Shown one piece after another: positions 7,270 to 14,781 of a DNA stretch of 36,441 nt. A program made the position numbers and the translations under genes. Under the pieces are notes generated by a model that worked only from the letters and a program-made list of their open reading frames with translations, had not been told where the DNA came from and did not search any database. The stretch is from Nocardioides speluncae (GTDB taxonomy: Bacteria; Actinomycetota; Actinomycetes; Propionibacteriales; Nocardioidaceae): the NCBI RefSeq assembly GCF_003121585.1, contig NZ_QEOO01000024.1:1-36441 (forward strand). The letters are read 5' to 3'. The stretch's first letter is position 1. Each line of letters starts with the position of its first letter.

Positions 7270-7812
7270 ATGAACCTGCGACGACTCGCGATCATTGTGT
7301 CCCTCTTCGTTGCCCTGCTGATGTCGACGGCGTACGCCGCGACCTCGGCCGCGCCTGCCGCGCCAGCCACGTCTGCCTCGGACGACCGGCCGACGGCGGC
7401 TGCCGGCGTACCCCGCAAGGTGGTGCCGTTCGTCATCGAAGCGGGCGACTCCGAGAAGCTGCGTCGGGCCTGGCGGAAGTGGCGGTCGCTGCGCGAGCAC
7501 CGCTACGTCACCTACACCGAGCTCACCTGCTTCTGCCCGACCCAGCCGAGGGTCAAGACCAAGATCCGCCCGATCGGAGGCCGCGATCACGTGGTGTCGG
7601 TGACCCACGTCGGCTGGCCGGACCAGCAGGTGCAGGAGAACGGCTACCCGGTCCAGTGGTTCTACCGGCTCTGGCGCCGGGCCGAGCGCAAGGCCGACCT
7701 GTACCGGCTGAAGTTCGACAAGCGCGGGCTGCTGAAGCACATCTACATCGACTGGGACGACCGGATGGCCGACGAGGAGCAGACCTTCCGGATCGTGCTC
7801 GTCCGGCAGTAG
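7270..7812 (+). CDS. secreted DUF6174-like protein
   Basis: A 180-residue protein with signal peptide (MNLRRLAIIVSLFVALLMST, cleaved near AYA-AT) and an Ala/Pro/Ser-rich spacer. The domain begins RAWRKWRSLREHRYVTYTEL, then TCFCPTQPRVKTKIRP, which is the Y-x-Y/E-x-x-CFCP pattern of DUF6174, and continues VQWFYRLWRRAERKADL. The C-terminus, LKHIYIDWDDRMADEEQTFR, matches the Y-DP-like segment of that family. The CxC pair may form a disulfide or bind a ligand. I chose ATG 7270 because the signal peptide starts there. It has no operon partner on its strand. The biochemical role of DUF6174 is not known. Confidence 0.85.
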   Translation: MNLRRLAIIVSLFVALLMSTAYAATSAAPAAPATSASDDRPTAAAGVPRKVVPFVIEAGDSEKLRRAWRKWRSLREHRYVTYTELTCFCPTQPRVKTKIRPIGGRDHVVSVTHVGWPDQQVQENGYPVQWFYRLWRRAERKADLYRLKFDKRGLLKHIYIDWDDRMADEEQTFRIVLVRQ

Positions 7813-7814
7813 CG

Positions 7815-7979
7815 CTAGTGGTCGCGCCCGGAGGTTCATCGGGGTCTGAGCGGCCAGGGCACGCACATCGCTGCGTTGTCGTCGGTCGACGGGCCGCCGG
7901 CCCGCCTCCCTCCGACGCCTTGCGCTGCGCGCACCCTGACCACTCATACCCTCGAAGAACTTCCGGGCGCGACCACCGG
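7815..7979. repeat. inverted-repeat element (REP/MITE-like)
   Basis: Two 23-base arms, 7815-7837 and 7957-7979, are inverted copies: 20 Watson-Crick pairs, two G-T pairs and one mismatch, around the shared core GGTCGCGCCCGGA. They flank about 119 bases and exactly fill the gap between two convergent genes (stops at 7812 and 7980). The element may act as a bidirectional terminator. The core half-sequence also occurs in the 4647 palindrome, which hints at a dispersed repeat family. Confidence 0.6.
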
Positions 7980-8462
7980 TCAGCGAACCTGCACGGCCAC
8001 CAGCGCCGCGTGGCCTCGGTCGTCGATCTTGACCTGCGCGACCACGTCACCCTTGCGGATGGCGTCCTCGAGTGCGGTCGCCTTGTCCTGCGGGACGAAC
8101 CAACTGTCGATGCCGCAGTCGATCGAGTCGCCGTCTTCGGTGCAGGTCAGGTACGGGCCGTCGGCAGGTCGTTTCTGGGTCGCACGCGTGGCGGCCCAGA
8201 ACTCGCCCTTCTTTCGCAGCGGCAGGAATACCTCGTCGTCGTCGTTGGCGGACCAGCTGTGCTGCGGCTGCAGGTCCGGGTAGGAGAGCGTGACGTAGGC
8301 GCCGCGGAACGGGTCGTGCGGGTCGAGCGGCTCGACCCGGAACTGGTACTCCTCACCGGTGAGCCGGGCTGAGAGCTGGTCGGCGACGGCCAGGCCGACG
8401 ATGCCGAACTGGATCAGTACGACGGCCACCACGCGGGCCGTGCGCGATCGGAGCAGGTTCAT
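7980..8462 (-). CDS. GDYXXLXY domain protein
   Basis: A 160-residue protein with one N-terminal membrane helix (ARVVAVVLIQFGIVGLAVAD) and an extracytoplasmic domain. The segment PFRGAYVTLSYPDL carries the G-x-Y-x-x-L-x-Y motif that names the GDYXXLXY family (second residue Ala rather than Asp), followed by GEFWAATR and IDSWFVPQDKATALED, also typical. Its ATG overlaps the DUF2157 stop (ATGA), so the two are co-translated. GDYXXLXY proteins are often coded next to DUF2157 membrane proteins, which points to a shared membrane complex. Molecular function is unknown. The two cysteines in LTCTEDGDSIDCGID may form a disulfide. Confidence 0.88.
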   Translation of the reverse strand: MNLLRSRTARVVAVVLIQFGIVGLAVADQLSARLTGEEYQFRVEPLDPHDPFRGAYVTLSYPDLQPQHSWSANDDDEVFLPLRKKGEFWAATRATQKRPADGPYLTCTEDGDSIDCGIDSWFVPQDKATALEDAIRKGDVVAQVKIDDRGHAALVAVQVR

Positions 8463-9667
8463 GACGTGGCCTCTTCGAGGGTGGATGTGAGCTCGCGACG
8501 GGCGCGGTCGAACAGGTAGCCGCTGCCCAGGAAGATCAGGCCGAGCACGACGAACAGCCAGGCGCCCTCGATCACCGCGGCAAAGACCGTGAAGCTCTGC
8601 GCGGTGGTGAAGATGACGATCGCGGCGAGCGCCAGGAAGGTCAGCCGGTCGTTGTCGCGCAGGATCCCGAGTACGGCGACCCAGGCGGCCGCGGCGACGT
8701 ACACCACCACGCTGAGGGCGGCATGCGCCCAGTCCTCCGCTGACGCGCCGCCGCCCTCGGGCCGGGAAGGCTCCCACCAGACCAGCAGCGCTCCGGCGAG
8801 CACGACGCTCAGCGCGGCCAACGGCTCCCAGCGGCGATCGCCGGTCGCGGTGGCCGCCGAAACGGCGCCCAGTACGACGGCGACCGCTGCGCTCGCGAGC
8901 AGCAGCCCGGTCCACGAGAAGTCCTCGGTGTCCACGAACGGCAGCGCAGCGACGAACAGGCCGATGAGCGAGAGTGCGGCCCCAATCTCGCGCCAGGCCG
9001 CGACGAAAGCGGGCAATCCGAACCGGTCGTGAAGCACTGCGATCGAGGCGGCCACCGCGCCGGCGAGCAGCAGGGCGAGCACGGCGCCGAGTCCGCTCTC
9101 GGTCGACTCGGCAAGCTGCCAGCCGAACCACAACAGGCCGGTGAGCAGCCCGACCACGAGCGGCGCGACACCGCGGACGGCGTATGCATAGAGCAGCGAG
9201 CCGAGGGCCCACCAGCCGACGAGGGCGGCTTCGTACGCCGGCACCTGCAGACTCTGCGCCGCCTGGAAGATCACCGCGCCGAACAGCAGCGCCGACAGCC
9301 CGCGTAGGGCGCCGACGACCGGCGATCCGTGGGCGTGGTCGTCGCGATGCTCGTCGCGTCCGGCGAGCAGCTCCGCGCCGGCTGTGACCCCGAGCCAGGC
9401 CGCGGCGATGACCAGGAAGCGGGCCAGCGGCGGGAACTGGTCGAGGTTCGCGGCCACCAGCCAGATCAGGCCGATGCCGACGAAGCCGCCGCCGAGGAAG
9501 AGCGCCAATCGAGCCAGGCTGAGGCGGCGGACGGCATGGTAGCGGCCGAGGATTGCAGCAACCTCGTCCTCGCCGACAAGCCCGTCGGCCTGCCAGCCGC
9601 GGATCTCTGCTGTGAGCCACGCGAGGTGGGCCGGGCTCACCGGTCGCGCGGCTGTGATCTCGGTCAT
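8459..9667 (-). CDS. DUF2157 multi-pass membrane protein
   Basis: A 402-residue integral membrane protein. The first 50 residues are cytoplasmic (LAWLTAEIRGWQADGLVGED, the DUF2157 N-terminal helix pair). Around ten hydrophobic helices follow (for example LALFLGGGFVGIGLIWLVAA, LAVLGILRD, FTVFAAVIEGAWLFVVLGLI), ending in a charged tail. It is translationally coupled to the downstream GDYXXLXY gene. The family is widespread but uncharacterised. It starts at ATG 9667; the 63 bases between this gene and the sigma factor stop at 9731 could hold a promoter. Confidence 0.9.
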   Translation of the reverse strand: MTEITAARPVSPAHLAWLTAEIRGWQADGLVGEDEVAAILGRYHAVRRLSLARLALFLGGGFVGIGLIWLVAANLDQFPPLARFLVIAAAWLGVTAGAELLAGRDEHRDDHAHGSPVVGALRGLSALLFGAVIFQAAQSLQVPAYEAALVGWWALGSLLYAYAVRGVAPLVVGLLTGLLWFGWQLAESTESGLGAVLALLLAGAVAASIAVLHDRFGLPAFVAAWREIGAALSLIGLFVAALPFVDTEDFSWTGLLLASAAVAVVLGAVSAATATGDRRWEPLAALSVVLAGALLVWWEPSRPEGGGASAEDWAHAALSVVVYVAAAAWVAVLGILRDNDRLTFLALAAIVIFTTAQSFTVFAAVIEGAWLFVVLGLIFLGSGYLFDRARRELTSTLEEATS

Positions 9668-9730
9668 AGGCTCATGGTGGCGGACGAGGCCGGCGCGCGC
9701 AGTCCGTACGGATACTCAGAACTCGCCCGA

Positions 9731-10945
9731 TCAGCGCAGGTCGTCGCGGCGGTTGCGGAGGTGGGCGCGCTCGGCCACGTTGTCGCAGCTCGCGATCGCG
9801 TGGTCGAAGCACGCCCTCGCCTCGTCGTACTCACCGGCGCGGAGCAGCAGCTCGCCGCGCGCGGCCGGCAGCCGGTGCCCCGGGAGTTCGAGCCCGTCGA
9901 GCAGGGCCAGGCCCGCACGCGGTCCCTCAGCCTCGGCGACGGCGACGGCGCGGTTGAGGCGGACCACCGGCGACCCGGTGAGCTCCTCGAGCTCGGCGTA
10001 GCTGGCCGCGATCCGGGCCCAGTCGGTGTCGGCCGCGGTCGGGGCGATGGCGTGCTCGGCGGCGATCAGCGCCTGCAGGAGGTATGGCGCGGGCGGCGCC
10101 GCGGCCAGCGGTGTCAGCAGCGCCATGGCCTCGGCGATCTCGTCGTGGTGCCAGCGCCGCCGGTCCTGGTCGGGCAGCAGCACCAGCGCGCTGTCGCGCG
10201 CCCGGGCGTCACGGCGTGAGTGCTGGAGCATCATCAGCGCGAGCAGTGCGTCGAGCTCGTCGCGGCCGGCCAGGTCGTGCGGGACCACCTCGCGCAGCAC
10301 CCGCACCAGCCGCACGGCCTCGCCCGCCTCGCCGGCGCGGACCACGTCCGGTCCCGCGCCGGGCGCGTACGCCGCGGTGAAGGCGAGATAGGCGATCGCG
10401 GCCACCATCTCGACCCGGTCCACGAGCTCCCGGCCCTCCGGCAGCGCGAACGACTCGTCCGCCAGCCGCTTCCGGGCCCGGGTCAGCCGGGCCGCCATGG
10501 TCGGCGTACTCACGAGGAATAGCCGGGCGATGTCGGCGGTCGGTACGCCGAGCACCAGCCGCAGGGTCAGCGCTGCCGCCGACTCGTGCGGCAGCGACGG
10601 GTGCGCGCACAGCAGCACCAGTCGCAGTCGCTCGTCGGTCAGCGCGGCGCCGGCATCGGCCATGGTCCGCTGCGCCTCCTCCTGCAGGTCCGCCTCGACC
10701 GCTAGTAGCGGCAGCTTGCGCGTGGCCACTGCCTCGGCCCGGAGCCGGTCGACGATCCGGCGGCGTGCAGTGGTGAGCAGCCACGCCGGCGGGTTCGCGG
10801 GTACGCCGTCGGCCCAGGTCCGCGCGGCCGCCTCGAAGGCGTCGGCCAGCCCGTCCTCGGCCAGGTCGAGGCGGCGGTACTGGGCGACGAGCAGGGCCAT
10901 CAGCCGGCCCCACTCGTCGCGCCAGATCTGCTCGACCGCGTGCAA
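9731..10945 (-). CDS. ECF42-type RNA polymerase sigma factor with C-terminal TPR-like extension
   Basis: A 404-residue sigma factor. Region 2 is near the N-terminus (RRLDLAEDGLADAFEAAA, NPPAWLLTTARRRIVDRLR) and region 4 near 125-165 (VPTADIARLFLVSTPTMAAR, LTRARKRL). A long helical extension runs from about 180 to 404, including LNRAVAVAEAEGP and a TPR-like end. This size and extension, plus coupling to YciI/DGPF proteins, define the ECF42 group, which has no classical anti-sigma factor; the extension is thought to control activity. The start is TTG 10945, six bases after the YciI stop; GAGGAGG is upstream but very close, so the start is uncertain. It probably transcribes its own operon from the promoter at 11715-11741. 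Confidence 0.92.
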   Translation of the reverse strand: MHAVEQIWRDEWGRLMALLVAQYRRLDLAEDGLADAFEAAARTWADGVPANPPAWLLTTARRRIVDRLRAEAVATRKLPLLAVEADLQEEAQRTMADAGAALTDERLRLVLLCAHPSLPHESAAALTLRLVLGVPTADIARLFLVSTPTMAARLTRARKRLADESFALPEGRELVDRVEMVAAIAYLAFTAAYAPGAGPDVVRAGEAGEAVRLVRVLREVVPHDLAGRDELDALLALMMLQHSRRDARARDSALVLLPDQDRRRWHHDEIAEAMALLTPLAAAPPAPYLLQALIAAEHAIAPTAADTDWARIAASYAELEELTGSPVVRLNRAVAVAEAEGPRAGLALLDGLELPGHRLPAARGELLLRAGEYDEARACFDHAIASCDNVAERAHLRNRRDDLR

Positions 10946-10951
10946 GCCTCC

Positions 10952-11308
10952 TCAGTGACTCATCTCGATGATCGGCCGCACCTCGACCGAGTACGACGGG
11001 GGCAGCAGCTTGGCGGCCTCGACCGCGGCCGCCAGGTCCGGCAGCTCCACCAGCCAGAACCCGCCGAGCTGCTCGACGGTCTCGGCGAACGGGCCGTCGG
11101 TCACCGGGCGGCTCGATGTCTCACCCGGGCGCACGGTGCGCACCTGCCCCGGCCGGTCCAGCGCACCGCCGTCGACCATGGCGCCGCGGGCCTGCACCGC
11201 CTCCGCGAACCGCTCCATCGCCTCGAAGTGCACGCCGCGCTCGGCCTCGGTCATCGCGTCCCACCGGGCGAATGAGTCCTCCTCGGCCGCCAGCACCAGG
11301 AACCTCAT
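10952..11308 (-). CDS. YciI family (DGPF domain) protein
   Basis: A 118-residue protein beginning MRFLVLAAEEDSFARWDAM, with VTDGPFAETVEQLGGFWLVE as the DGPF signature and a C-terminal VEVRPIIEM strand. YciI-like proteins are small ferredoxin-fold dimers with a conserved His/Asp pair; no reaction has been established for the DGPF branch. It sits between a second YciI gene (4-bp ATGA overlap upstream) and the sigma factor gene (6-base gap). The close linkage implies they act in one signalling circuit with the ECF42 factor, perhaps sensing or modifying a small molecule; that is inference. Confidence 0.93.
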   Translation of the reverse strand: MRFLVLAAEEDSFARWDAMTEAERGVHFEAMERFAEAVQARGAMVDGGALDRPGQVRTVRPGETSSRPVTDGPFAETVEQLGGFWLVELPDLAAAVEAAKLLPPSYSVEVRPIIEMSH

Positions 11309-11673
11309 GCGCCATCCTCGTCCGGCGGCGGCACGCAGGCCCGGATCTCGATCCCGCCGTCGCCATCGGAGAGGATCTTGCTGACCTCGATCAGGTCGTC
11401 GAGGTTGTCGGTCTCGACCAGGTAGAAGCCGCCGAGCTGCTCGACGGTCTCGGCGTACGGGCCGTCGGTCACGGTTGCGTCTGCGCTGGAGCCGCGGAGC
11501 GTGCGCGCTGTGCGCGAGTGGCTGAGCTCGGCGCCGCCGGTGATCTTGTGGCCACGCTCCTCCAGGGCCTTCATGTACTGGTCGTGCCGACCGTAGGTCT
11601 CGGTGCGCTGCTCGGGCGTGGCCCGCTCCCACACACCCTCGTCGCCGATCAGGAGGACGGCGTACTCGGTCAT
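11305..11673 (-). CDS. YciI family (DGPF domain) protein
   Basis: A 122-residue paralogue of the next gene. It begins MTEYAVLLIGDEGVWERATP, has the motif VTDGPYAETVEQLGGFYLVE and an acidic C-terminus (PPPDEDGA). Residues GHKITGGAELSHSRTARTLR replace the corresponding stretch of the shorter copy. It is the first gene of the operon; GAAGGG precedes ATG 11673. Its stop overlaps the next ATG. An ECF42-type promoter lies 42 bases upstream. A pair of different DGPF proteins in one operon suggests a heterodimer, which is inference. Confidence 0.93.
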   Translation of the reverse strand: MTEYAVLLIGDEGVWERATPEQRTETYGRHDQYMKALEERGHKITGGAELSHSRTARTLRGSSADATVTDGPYAETVEQLGGFYLVETDNLDDLIEVSKILSDGDGGIEIRACVPPPDEDGA

Positions 11674-11714
11674 TTCGGGTCCCTTCGTCGATGCTCTGAG
11701 TCTGTCACCGAGAT

Positions 11715-11741
11715 GACGGGCGAGCACCGCCGAAATCGACA
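11715..11741 (-). promoter_or_regulatory. ECF42-type promoter
   Basis: On the minus strand, TGTCGA (11736-11741) and CGTC (11715-11718) are separated by 17 bases. This fits the -35 TGTCGA and -10 CGA/TC elements reported for ECF42 sigma factors in Streptomyces. It lies 42 bases before the first YciI gene, so the operon containing the sigma factor is probably autoregulated. Confidence 0.7.
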
Positions 11742-11871
11742 CAGAGGTTGCTGACTCGAACCTGCTGCGGTGCGGGCGCCGCCCCGTACGCTGGGCGCAG
11801 CCGCGACCCGCGGCCGGCAAGCCGCACACACGACCCTCCTGTTCGGGCAGAAACTCAAGGGCAGGCCAGGC

Positions 11872-12429
11872 ATGTTTGCCACCATCAACGCGACCAGCCA
11901 CGAACGCGGCCTTCCGCGGCCGGGCGACGACATCATCTCGCCCGCAGACGTGGTCATGGACCACGCCTTCACCGTCGACGGTGTGCCGGAACTGGTGTGG
12001 CCCTGGCTGGTTCAGCTCGGGAAATGGCGCGCGGGCTGGTACCTGCCATGGGCGATCGAGCGACTCCTGCCGCCCAGCCGGCGCGCGACCCGGCAGATCC
12101 TTCCTCAGTGGCAACATCTGCAGATCGGTGACTCCATTCCGGACTACGGCGGTAAGAACGAGACCTTCCAGGTCGCACGCCTTCAAGCACCGGAGTCCGT
12201 CGTCTACACCTCGCGGCGCGGCAGGACCGCCGTCACGTGGTCCATCACGCTCGAGCCAGTTTCGGACGGCGCCGCGCCGACCCTGACCCGGGTCTTCCTT
12301 CGGCTGCGCCTGGCCCCCGTGCGGCGGAAACGTCTTGTACGCACCGTCGGAGGATTCGTTGACGCGGTGACCGTGGCTGGGATGGCCGGAGGCCTGAGGG
12401 AGCGCCTGGCCGGTCATCGAACATCTTGA
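11872..12429 (+). CDS. SRPBCC family protein
   Basis: A 185-residue protein with the pattern of START/polyketide-cyclase-like SRPBCC folds: ADVVMDHAFTVDGVPELVWP starts the first strand and helix, WLVQLGKWRAGWYLP continues, then IGDSIPDYGGKNETFQV, VVYTSRRGRTAVTWSITLEP and a C-terminal helix at about 150-183. Such proteins bind hydrophobic ligands in a central cavity; many are annotated only by fold. I chose ATG 11872; an upstream ATG at 11770 would add 34 residues without family likeness. The gene is divergent from the YciI operon, 198 bases away. A hairpin at 12461-12499 follows. The ligand is unknown. Confidence 0.8.
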   Translation: MFATINATSHERGLPRPGDDIISPADVVMDHAFTVDGVPELVWPWLVQLGKWRAGWYLPWAIERLLPPSRRATRQILPQWQHLQIGDSIPDYGGKNETFQVARLQAPESVVYTSRRGRTAVTWSITLEPVSDGAAPTLTRVFLRLRLAPVRRKRLVRTVGGFVDAVTVAGMAGGLRERLAGHRTS

Positions 12430-12460
12430 GGTGGTGGCCTCGTCGGCGTATTGCTCGGCA

Positions 12461-12499
12461 ACCCGCCCCGTCGGACCGCGTCCATGTCGTGGGGCGGGT
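12461..12499 (+). terminator. possible terminator hairpin
   Basis: ACCCGCCCC (12461-12469) and GGGGCGGGT (12491-12499) form a 9-bp perfect stem with a 21-base loop, 31 bases after the SRPBCC stop. The loop is long and there is no T-run, so the call is moderate at best. Confidence 0.45.
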
Positions 12500-12562
12500 G
12501 TTGGTGCGCGCGTAATGTCGAGTTCGGAGTTGGTTAAACACCACCTGGTTCAAACGAGAGCG

Positions 12563-13414
12563 ATGAGCAAGCTGCGCAACAGGATCATCGGGACCGCGAT
12601 CGTCACCGGCGTACTCGGCGGGGTGGGCGCCGGGCTGTTCGTGGGCGGCAAGCGGTTCCTGGCGAGGCAGGCGGCGATCGCGCGCGGCGCGATCGGACAG
12701 CCGCACGGGTTCGCGGTGCCCAAGTCGGACAAGGTCTACAAGAAGCGGTACGGCGAGCCGATCGACCTGCTGATCATGGGGGACTCGATCGCGGCCGGAC
12801 TCGGGGCGGACACGCCCCGCGAGACCCTCGGTGCCCGGCTCGCCCAGAAGCTGGCCCGCAAGGCGCACCGCGCCGTCCGCCTGCGCACCGTCGCCCGCGT
12901 CGGCGGCGAGAGCCACGAGCTCGTGGGCCAGCTGGACCGGCTGCCGAAGAACTACCGCCCGGACGTCGCCGTCATCGTCGTCGGCGGCAACGACGTCACG
13001 CACCGGATCCCGGTCGCGGAGTCGATCAAGCACCTCCAGGACGCGATCAGGCTGCTGCAGGAACGCGACTGCAGGGTCGTGGTCGGCACCTGCCCGGACC
13101 TCGGCGCGCTCCGGCCGGTGCCCCAGCCGCTGCGCGCGCTCGGCTCCCGCGCCTCACGGCAGCTGGCCGCCGCCCAGCAGGAGGCGGTGCTGGAGCTGGG
13201 CGAGCGCGCGGTCTCGCTGGCCAAGGTGGTTGGCCCGTTCTTCATCACCAACCCAGACGAGATGTTCAGCCTGGACCGGATGCACCCGTCCTCGCTCGGC
13301 TACAAGCGCACCGCCAAGGCGATCCTGCCGTCGGTGCTGGCCGCGCTCGGGATCGCGGAGCGGGTGCCGTTCGGCCACCACCATCCGCAGGTGCCGGTCG
13401 GCGCCGGCCGCTGA
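12563..13414 (+). CDS. SGNH/GDSL hydrolase, membrane-anchored
   Basis: A 283-residue protein with an N-terminal membrane helix at about 8-30 (IIGTAIVTGVLGGVGAGLFV). Block I is IMGDSIAAGLG (catalytic S75), block III is VVGGNDVTHR (N143 in the oxyanion hole), and block V is SLDRMHPSSLGY with D238 and H241 completing the triad; GGESHEL fits block II. This is an SGNH esterase/lipase-type hydrolase, probably acting at the membrane or in the wall zone on an acyl ester; the substrate is unknown. I prefer ATG 12563 because it directly precedes the membrane helix, with GAGAG upstream; ATG 12515 is possible. It ends two bases from the convergent YfbM-like gene. Confidence 0.92.
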   Translation: MSKLRNRIIGTAIVTGVLGGVGAGLFVGGKRFLARQAAIARGAIGQPHGFAVPKSDKVYKKRYGEPIDLLIMGDSIAAGLGADTPRETLGARLAQKLARKAHRAVRLRTVARVGGESHELVGQLDRLPKNYRPDVAVIVVGGNDVTHRIPVAESIKHLQDAIRLLQERDCRVVVGTCPDLGALRPVPQPLRALGSRASRQLAAAQQEAVLELGERAVSLAKVVGPFFITNPDEMFSLDRMHPSSLGYKRTAKAILPSVLAALGIAERVPFGHHHPQVPVGAGR

Positions 13415-13415
13415 C

Positions 13416-13931
13416 TCAGTACAGCCGCTGTACGACGGCGTCCCCGGCCTTCGCCGCGCCGGAGAGATGCTCGCGCATTGCCTCGAAGTGGGCGCGCACG
13501 TAGTCCAGGTCGTCGCTGTCCCACTCGATCGCCGGGTACAGCTCGGCCGCCTGCATCGCCGACTGGTCGTAGCGGGCGGCGATGTCGACCACGTCCAGGG
13601 CCGCCGCCAGCTCCCGCACCTCGTCGGCGGTGAGCAGCTGGGCCGGGCCGTACCCGTTGCCGGTTTCCTCGCTCAGGATCACGCCGCTGAAGATCGCCTT
13701 GGCCAGGATCGCGGGAGCCGCGGACGGCGACGGCTCGGGCTCCTCACCGAGGCCGCACCCGGTCAGCAGGTAGTGGATGGCGTTCCAGGCCTTGTCGACA
13801 TCGAGGGTCCGGGCCGAGCCGTCCACCGTGGCGCTTTCCTCCTCGTCGTACGAGAAGAGCGGCGTGGGGTCGTCGCGGAGCCCGTCGAGCTCGGCCGGAG
13901 TGACGCGGATCAGGCTCAGGATCATTCCCAT
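13416..13931 (-). CDS. YfbM family (DUF1877) protein
   Basis: A 171-residue protein beginning MGMILSLIRVTPAEL, the usual start of DUF1877/YfbM proteins. It continues LDVDKAWNAIHYLLTG, EETGNGYGPAQLLTADEVRE and AAELYPAIEWDSDD, all family hallmarks, and ends with a helix containing AHFEAMREHL. Length matches the family. AAGGTG lies before ATG 13931. YfbM proteins are soluble cytoplasmic proteins of unknown function. The gene is convergent with the SGNH hydrolase and divergent from the dioxygenase gene; the 70-base divergent gap would carry its promoter. Confidence 0.93.
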   Translation of the reverse strand: MGMILSLIRVTPAELDGLRDDPTPLFSYDEEESATVDGSARTLDVDKAWNAIHYLLTGCGLGEEPEPSPSAAPAILAKAIFSGVILSEETGNGYGPAQLLTADEVRELAAALDVVDIAARYDQSAMQAAELYPAIEWDSDDLDYVRAHFEAMREHLSGAAKAGDAVVQRLY

Positions 13932-14001
13932 GGCGGCACCTTAGGGCGGTCGATCCGAAAACCAGTTGAACGCGGCGGCGCCGGTCACGTGAACTCGACG
14001 C

Positions 14002-14763
14002 GTGCACGAGATGGCGGAGCGGTTCCTGGCGGACGGGTTCGTGCGGATCGACGGGGCTTTCGACCGGGCGACCGCGGACGAGTGCGTGGACCGGATGTGG
14101 CCCGACACCGGCTGCGACCGGGACGACCCGGCCACCTGGACCAAGCCGGTCGTCCGGCTGCCGGGGTACGGCGGCGGGCCGTTCGCGCGGGCGGCGGGCT
14201 CGCCCGCGCTGCACGACGCCTTCGACCGGCTGGTCGGTGCAGGGCGATGGCGTCCGCGCGGCGGGCTCGGCACCATCCCGGTGCGCTTCCCGCACCCGGA
14301 CGACCCGGGTGACGACGGCTGGCACGTCGAAGGCAGCTACCTCCCGGACGGCGCGACGGCGTACCACACCAACGTGTTCTCCAAGGACCGCGCGCTGCTG
14401 ATGCTGTTCCTGTTCACCGACGTCGGCGCGGACGACGCACCGACCAGGATCCGCGTGGGATCGCACCTGGACGTGCCGCCGATCCTGGAGGAGTACGGCG
14501 AGCGCGGCGCCGACTTCCTGGAGATCGGCCCGCGGGCCGAGCGGGCCAGCGCGTCTCGTCCGCAAGCACTCGTGACCGGCGACGCCGGCACCGTCTACCT
14601 GTGCCACCCGTTCCTGGTGCATGCGGCCCAGCCGCACCGCGGCCACCGCGTCCGGTTCATGGCCCAGCCGCCGCTCGAGCCGGCCGAGCCGATAACGCTC
14701 GACCGGACCGACGGCGCCTACTCGCCCGTCGAGCAGGCCATCCGCACCGCCCTGAGTCGCTGA
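14002..14763 (+). CDS. phytanoyl-CoA dioxygenase (PhyH) family protein
   Basis: A 253-residue Fe(II)/2-oxoglutarate-dependent oxygenase candidate. It begins with the PhyH-type helix and strand MAERFLADGFVRIDGAFD. The iron ligands would be H and E/D in GWHVEGSYL (H-x-E/D) and the distal H in LCHPFLVHAAQPHRG; R in HRVRFMAQPP fits the 2-oxoglutarate carboxylate ligand. This H-x-E form is a variant of the usual H-x-D. Start options are GTG 14002 and ATG 14011; neither has a clear ribosome site. It is followed 18 bases later by an ATP-grasp gene, so the two may modify one metabolite. The substrate is unknown. Confidence 0.85.
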   Translation: MHEMAERFLADGFVRIDGAFDRATADECVDRMWPDTGCDRDDPATWTKPVVRLPGYGGGPFARAAGSPALHDAFDRLVGAGRWRPRGGLGTIPVRFPHPDDPGDDGWHVEGSYLPDGATAYHTNVFSKDRALLMLFLFTDVGADDAPTRIRVGSHLDVPPILEEYGERGADFLEIGPRAERASASRPQALVTGDAGTVYLCHPFLVHAAQPHRGHRVRFMAQPPLEPAEPITLDRTDGAYSPVEQAIRTALSR

Positions 14764-14781
14764 AGCCGAGGTCGTACTGTC

